Origin: Xenococcaceae cyanobacterium MO_167.B27
Lineage (GTDB): Bacteria; Cyanobacteriota; Cyanobacteriia; Cyanobacteriales; Xenococcaceae
Reading direction: 5' to 3'
Length of the DNA stretch: 47,879 bases
Assembly: GCA_030065935.1 (NCBI GenBank)
Contig: JASJCP010000062.1
Location: forward strand, 1-47,879
Part shown: positions 43,432 to 47,879 of the stretch, piece by piece
Layout of the letters: each line of letters opens with the position of its first letter
How positions within the stretch are numbered: the first letter of the stretch is position 1
Made by a program: the position numbers and the translations under genes
The notes under the pieces: model-generated
Told to the model about the DNA's origin: nothing
What the model saw: only the letters and a program-made list of their open reading frames with translations
Databases searched by the model: none

Positions 43432-45183
43432 ATGAAGATCTTGACAACTTTTTTGTTTAATAGATTCAAAACCTCAAACCCAAAAACAAAAATAGACTCC
43501 CTCAATGTTCAATCAAGTTGGCGCGTAGCTTGGGGAAAAGTAGATTCAATTTTAGAAGATGTGACGTGGCAAGATAATAGGCTAGCTATTATTGCACCAG
43601 AGGGAAGAGCGATCACAATTAGTCCTAGTCAACAATTTGTGGTAATTGGCGATTTATGGCTAAGTAATAAAGTAGAGTTGCTGCCAAAATTAGGCTTAGA
43701 ACCATCCAATTTTTCGGGAAATGATAGTGAAATTATTGCTTTAGCTTGGGAAAAATGGGAATTTGAATGTTTACATCTACTAAGAGGGATGTTTGCATTC
43801 ACAGTTTGGGATCGGGACAAGCAGATACTATACTGTATAAGAGATTGTTCTGGTGCGAGAACTCTTTACTACACCACTAATAAGGATATTTGTTGGATTT
43901 CCCCACAATTGAGAACTCTTGCACCATATCGATCTGGGGATATAGATTTGGTGGCGTTGCGGGACTACCTTGCTACAGCCTTTGTCCCTGGAGAAAGAAC
44001 GCTGTGGCAAGATATAAAAGAAGTGGGTCCAGGTACAGTTATTCAATTTCCCGAAGCTAAAATTACAAGTTACTGGCAACTTCAAGAAAATACTCAAGCA
44101 GCAGATAAACCTTTAGCTTGGCATGGAGAAAAGTTACGTTATTTACTAGATAAAGTTGTCCGAGAATATTTACCACCGCAGCAACCTGTAGGTGTTTTTC
44201 TTTCTGGGGGTTTAGACTCCAGCAGTATCACAGCACTTGCAGCAAAGTTTCATAATGAGCAAGTACATAGCTACTCAATTTATTTTGGTGATAAATCTCC
44301 CAACGAATTAGAATTTTCTAGTTTAGTTGCCAATCATTGCCAGACTAAGCACCACATCCTAGAAATTAGTTTTGAGGATATGTGGGAACGTTTACCAGAA
44401 ACAATGGCTTATTTAGACAATCCAATTGGCGATCCTCTGACAGTTCCCAATTTATTGTTAGCAAGATTAGCCAAAGCCGACGTTGAGGTAATACTTAACG
44501 GTGAAGGAGGAGATCCTTGTTTCGGCGGACCCAAAAATCAACCCATGCTAATCAATAGTTTATATGGTGCTGTAGTTAATCAACAAGATGCACTGCAAGC
44601 CTATCTAAATTCCTTTAAAAAATGTGCTGCTTTCTTACCGCAACTTTTGAAACCAGAAGTTTGGAATGCAGTAGAAACCCAACCATCAGTATTTTCTGCT
44701 GAGTTAAATAATGTTGATGCAAATTACTTAAATCGGTTAATGGCAATTAATATTAAGTTTAAAGGAGCAAATCATATCTTAACTAAGGTCAATAATTTAA
44801 CTCAAGCTGAGGGTTTGCTTGGACTTTCGCCACTTTTTGACAAACGAATAGTGGAATTAAGCATGACTATTCCACCCATACATAAACTTTCTGTAGCTCA
44901 AGAAAAAGCTGTTCTCAAACAAGCGGTTGCAGATCTACTCCCAGAGGCAATTATCAACCGTCCTAAAAGTGGGATGATGGTTCCCGTACAAATAGGATTT
45001 CGTAAGTATTGGCAACAAGAAGCCAGAAATTTATTATTGAATCGTCAAGCAGAAATTTCACCTTACCTTGATAAAAACTTGATTAGTAAATGGCTAGAGT
45101 TTCGGGGGGATACTTGGAGACGTTACGGAATTAAGCTTTGGTTATTGGTAAGTTTGGAAGTCTGGTTACAGGTAAATAAATAA
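43432..45183 (+). CDS. Asparagine-synthase-like amide-forming enzyme, glutaminase Cys missing
   Basis: This 583-residue protein has the two-domain build of asparagine synthetase B. The N-terminal half has RDCSGARTLYY (137-147) of the Ntn-glutaminase fold, but the start is MKILTTFLFN instead of MCGI, so the Cys2 nucleophile is absent. The synthetase half keeps the ATP pyrophosphatase loop SGGLDSSS (258-265) and GEGGDPCFGG, a variant of GDGGDELFGG. Such Cys-less members act on ammonia or catalyse other amide or lactam bonds (for example lasso-peptide cyclases). No lasso partners are nearby, so the product is open. Full length, no frameshift. Confidence 0.82.
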   Translation: MKILTTFLFNRFKTSNPKTKIDSLNVQSSWRVAWGKVDSILEDVTWQDNRLAIIAPEGRAITISPSQQFVVIGDLWLSNKVELLPKLGLEPSNFSGNDSEIIALAWEKWEFECLHLLRGMFAFTVWDRDKQILYCIRDCSGARTLYYTTNKDICWISPQLRTLAPYRSGDIDLVALRDYLATAFVPGERTLWQDIKEVGPGTVIQFPEAKITSYWQLQENTQAADKPLAWHGEKLRYLLDKVVREYLPPQQPVGVFLSGGLDSSSITALAAKFHNEQVHSYSIYFGDKSPNELEFSSLVANHCQTKHHILEISFEDMWERLPETMAYLDNPIGDPLTVPNLLLARLAKADVEVILNGEGGDPCFGGPKNQPMLINSLYGAVVNQQDALQAYLNSFKKCAAFLPQLLKPEVWNAVETQPSVFSAELNNVDANYLNRLMAINIKFKGANHILTKVNNLTQAEGLLGLSPLFDKRIVELSMTIPPIHKLSVAQEKAVLKQAVADLLPEAIINRPKSGMMVPVQIGFRKYWQQEARNLLLNRQAEISPYLDKNLISKWLEFRGDTWRRYGIKLWLLVSLEVWLQVNK

Positions 45184-45214
45184 TTGGGAAAATAATCTCA
45201 AGAGAAATGGAGAA

Positions 45215-46528
45215 TCAACCAAAACTTTGAACTAAGTACATATCACCACTAGTATCATCTATAGTCACAAAATTATTATCTTCATCAGCAAAATTATTGG
45301 TTCTTAAAATACATCTATTCAAAACTTGAATTAATCTTTTTGGCGTAAATGATTCTAATTCTACAAAGTTTCCTAATTCCAACCATTGTATTTCTTTATT
45401 AGATAAACTCTGACGAATTTCTGGGGGTAGTTCTTTTGCTGCTCGTGCAGAATCTTCTGTACTTTGAATAAAGATGCCCCGTTTAGTTGCAATAATTTGA
45501 CTTGGTGTGAGTCCAATATCAATAATTGCTATATTTGTGTTGGCAAACCATTGGGGACTGCTACGCAATCTATTAACTAAACTAAGTCCTCTAGGACTAC
45601 AATCATGCAATGCGTACACTTGGAGATTAGGGTTACGACGCAGCATTTGCATAGTGATTTCAAAAATACTTTGAGGATAACCAGTAATACTCAAGATGGC
45701 ACAGTTATTTTCAAAGTGAAAATTATTAGCAATTAAAATTTGAGCAATATTAGAACTATCACAAACTACTAACCTGTCAAAACTATAAGCAGTTACATCA
45801 GGATTAATCCTAACTGGTGAAATTTGTTCCCGTGGAGAAGGAAGTAGTTTTTCTATTGAACCATTAATTTCTTGCCAGCGATCAAGCCATCGTTGAAACG
45901 TGATTTGATCGAATAACAATTCTTGATTAATACCTGTTTTCTTTACCTGTGTCATACCAAAATATATGGACAATGAACCCATCCCAGTAGCAATAGTAAA
46001 TACAACGAGTGACTTGATAATAGAAATAGGGGGAGAAACACTGATAAAAATACCACCTGCAATAATTATGATTCCTAGCACAATCGCCATGCGTGAAGCC
46101 TTGCGACGTGCTTTATTATTATTTTTTGTTGATTTACTTTGATTAAACAAATAAAATATACACCATAAATTATAAAAAGCTAACACAGTTATAAACGATA
46201 TATCTCCAATGAAACTTGCAAGGATACTCCCGATAAATCCTGTTGTCCAAATACTGAAAAATATATAAATAAAAATAAATCCAGCAACAGTAAATGATTT
46301 ACCTCGAAGACGATTATCTAACAAATAAAATAACTGCTTAGGAGTAAAAAATAATGTATTATCTAAAGATAAATCAGTAATTGCTTTGGCAAACATCGGG
46401 TCAGTAATCTTGTACTTGCCCATTGTTGTTGGTTCAAATACAAAAGGATGACGGCAATTCTTGCAACGCCCCTGGTTTGCTGTTCTATCTTTTAATTTAT
46501 TGTCAGTTCCACATCGAATACATTTCAT
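45215..46528 (-). CDS. Membrane protein with N-terminal zinc ribbon and Toprim-like domain
   Basis: This 437-residue protein starts with a zinc ribbon (C3, C6, C22, C25: MKCIRCGTDN...RCKNCRHPF), followed by four hydrophobic segments (about residues 78-128 and 145-190). The C-terminal part has FDRLVVCDSSNIAQILIAN and LQVYALHDCSPRGLSLVNRL, which resemble Toprim motifs (acidic start, then D-x-x-P-x-G), as in topoisomerase VI A-like proteins, though one acidic residue of the usual pair is Cys. It is probably anchored in the membrane with the Toprim-like part in the cytoplasm. I do not recognise a characterised homologue. It is 60 bp downstream of the PLP-decarboxylase-like gene. Confidence 0.5.
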   Translation of the reverse strand: MKCIRCGTDNKLKDRTANQGRCKNCRHPFVFEPTTMGKYKITDPMFAKAITDLSLDNTLFFTPKQLFYLLDNRLRGKSFTVAGFIFIYIFFSIWTTGFIGSILASFIGDISFITVLAFYNLWCIFYLFNQSKSTKNNNKARRKASRMAIVLGIIIIAGGIFISVSPPISIIKSLVVFTIATGMGSLSIYFGMTQVKKTGINQELLFDQITFQRWLDRWQEINGSIEKLLPSPREQISPVRINPDVTAYSFDRLVVCDSSNIAQILIANNFHFENNCAILSITGYPQSIFEITMQMLRRNPNLQVYALHDCSPRGLSLVNRLRSSPQWFANTNIAIIDIGLTPSQIIATKRGIFIQSTEDSARAAKELPPEIRQSLSNKEIQWLELGNFVELESFTPKRLIQVLNRCILRTNNFADEDNNFVTIDDTSGDMYLVQSFG

Positions 46529-46587
46529 AAAAACTGCTTCTTACTCCTTCAAAACTCTTATATTTGTTTCTTTTACATCTTGATGGT

Positions 46588-47787
46588 TCACATCACTCCA
46601 AAAACCTGATTTGATAACAAAACACTATAGTCTTCCCCCTTACGAATCAAGCGATGCTGCTTATCCGCAAGCAACAACACTTCAGCAGGTTTAGGGCGAT
46701 GTAAAAAATGAGACGACATTGCATAACCATAAGCACCAACATCCAAAATTCCAATGATGTCACCAATTTTCAAGGCTGGTAATTGACAGTTTTTACCCAA
46801 ATAATCCCGTGAATAAGTTGTATTACCACAAACATCAGTTTTGTATATTTGAGAATGGGGTATTGAAGATGGGGTATTGGTAATAATTTCCCTGTATCCA
46901 CCATGTACAGAAGGTACTGAGATATTGGCGACAGTGGTATCAACACCAACAATCTGTTTATTTTCCTGCCACTTCACAGAAACAACCCGCGCGTATAGAG
47001 TTGCACAACCTGCGATCGCAGCCCTTCCTGGTTCAATTACTAAGTTAACTTCTCTTCCCAAGCGGTTAATTCTCTGGGTCAATTCAGTACCGAACAACTC
47101 CCAGTCAAAAGCTGCTCCACCATGACGATAGGGATAACCAAAACCACCACCAAAATCTAAGTATTGCCAATCAGGTAATTGTTTGCCGATAGCTAAAACT
47201 GTATCAATTACTTCAGTAAAAGCAGTTGTGGCATTAGTGCCTGTACCTCGGTAAAAATGTAAACCACTGAGTTTTAATCCAGCTTTATTTGCCAATGTAA
47301 TTGCGGTGGGAAACTCCTCTGGGGGTAATCCAATGCGACTGTCTCCAGTAATTTTTGGTAAGTTAAGACGTAAACCAAGATGCAATGGAGTTTGAATTTG
47401 AGTGCTGTTAAATACTTCGCAACATAACTGCAACTGGGGAAGACTATCAAGATTTAAAGTTTTTACACCCCACTTCAATACTTGTTCCATCTCGGCACAA
47501 CTTAAATTGCTACCACTATAAACAATTTGACTGGGTTCAAAACCAGCTTGAAGTCCTAAATAAACATCTCCTGGCGTATTAGCATGGAGTCCCCAACCCG
47601 CATCCCGAAAAATTTTTAATAAGGTGACATTTCCATTGGTGACGCTAGCAAAATGAAATTGCTTACGGGGATAAGGGATAGCTTTGGTTATATGTTCAAT
47701 AGTTTGACGCAAAATTTGAGCATCATAAACATATAGAGGAGAACCATAGACATTTAATAATTCTTCGGCAACTTTCCAATTAATCAT
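46588..47787 (-). CDS. Fold-III PLP decarboxylase homologue (LysA-like) without the Schiff-base lysine
   Basis: This 399-residue protein has the alanine-racemase-type barrel of diaminopimelate/ornithine decarboxylases: ANTPGDVYLGLQAGF, GLHFYRGTG, QYLDFGGGFGYPY, VIEPGRAAIAG and ILDVGAYGYAMSSHF...RPAEVLL-type C-terminal motifs. Where LysA has YAVKANSN the sequence is FASVTNGN (46-53), so V49 replaces the PLP-binding Lys. The usual C-E-S near the C-terminus is CGNTTYS. The phosphate-binding parts remain. It may be non-catalytic or use another chemistry. It heads a probable two-gene operon with the Toprim-like gene. Confidence 0.78.
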   Translation of the reverse strand: MINWKVAEELLNVYGSPLYVYDAQILRQTIEHITKAIPYPRKQFHFASVTNGNVTLLKIFRDAGWGLHANTPGDVYLGLQAGFEPSQIVYSGSNLSCAEMEQVLKWGVKTLNLDSLPQLQLCCEVFNSTQIQTPLHLGLRLNLPKITGDSRIGLPPEEFPTAITLANKAGLKLSGLHFYRGTGTNATTAFTEVIDTVLAIGKQLPDWQYLDFGGGFGYPYRHGGAAFDWELFGTELTQRINRLGREVNLVIEPGRAAIAGCATLYARVVSVKWQENKQIVGVDTTVANISVPSVHGGYREIITNTPSSIPHSQIYKTDVCGNTTYSRDYLGKNCQLPALKIGDIIGILDVGAYGYAMSSHFLHRPKPAEVLLLADKQHRLIRKGEDYSVLLSNQVFGVM

Positions 47788-47851
47788 TTAAACCTCAAAA
47801 CTATTTTTTCCATCGTTTGTAATTTCGACCTAACCAACGAGGTAAGCAAAA

Positions 47852-47879
47852 CGTCGGGAAAGCGATCGCTTTCCCGACG
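47852..47879. repeat. 28-bp perfect palindrome centred on a HIP1 octamer
   Basis: The last 28 bases form a perfect inverted repeat with arms starting CGTCGGGAAA around GCGATCGC at the centre. It runs to the window edge. It could be a terminator of a gene outside the window or a repeat element; no U-run can be seen because the window ends. Confidence 0.7.

Noticed and set aside
43432-45183. Lasso-peptide cluster
   Set aside because: The AsnB-like protein could be a cyclase, but no leader peptidase, RRE protein or precursor ORF is next to it.

Overview
This is a chromosomal window from an AT-rich cyanobacterium. The evidence is direct: a phycocyanobilin:ferredoxin oxidoreductase (pcyA), menB for phylloquinone, many copies of the HIP1 octamer GCGATCGC, the cyanobacterial DUF2997-DUF1257(Ycf35)-ferredoxin cluster, DUF3288, and short tandem repeats in gaps. 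Decayed genes, mobile-element traces and palindromic repeats are common, which suggests a large, repeat-rich genome. The exact taxon cannot be fixed from the sequence.

Layout. 0-3 kb: the 3' tail of an IS605-type TnpB with its terminal hairpin, a DciA-like helicase-loader gene, then about 1.2 kb without genes. On the minus strand of that gap is a structured RNA that I think is a HEARO/IscB-type omegaRNA without its nuclease. A small Cys-rich gene and a 122-bp palindromic element follow. 3-11.3 kb: menB, a zinc-ribbon miniprotein, rlmN, an SRPBCC protein, a vapBC pair, a DegT-type aminotransferase, a shortened adhesin-like protein with three C-terminal repeats, a receiver-like protein, a membrane zinc-ribbon protein and a secreted protein. 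11.9-22 kb: an exopolysaccharide locus with a Wzc-like tyrosine autokinase on the plus strand and four minus-strand genes (GT2, GT4, UDP-glucose dehydrogenase-like, MurG-like GT), followed by a histidine kinase/OmpR regulator pair. 22-30.5 kb: pcyA, tatA (51 aa), an ABC exporter, a gap with strong predicted RNA structure, a large TPR gene, a truncated isochorismatase-like gene, a double UspA protein and an HD phosphohydrolase-like gene. 30.5-35.7 kb: a c-heme DUF3365/HAMP sensor, a Ser/Thr kinase with a duplicated tail, a TPR pseudogene with in-frame stops only, DUF3288, and the ferredoxin-Ycf35-DUF2997 operon. 36-40 kb: a saccharopine-dehydrogenase-like gene split by a complete group II intron (RT-maturase-HNH), an rtcB remnant, and one of two identical 49-bp hairpin repeats. 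40.3-47.9 kb: a metalloprotease with RTX, cohesin-like and dockerin modules, an asparagine-synthase-like enzyme without the N-terminal Cys, a membrane zinc-ribbon/Toprim-like protein, and a fold-III PLP decarboxylase homologue without the Schiff-base Lys.

The most notable items are the orphan omegaRNA candidate, the group II intron with a duplicated 100-nt exon-binding arm (one loop matches the current target exactly, the other does not), the unidentified structured RNA before the TPR gene, and the group of odd enzymes at the right end. I did not find a clear new defence or biosynthetic system; these are the places where something new is most likely.
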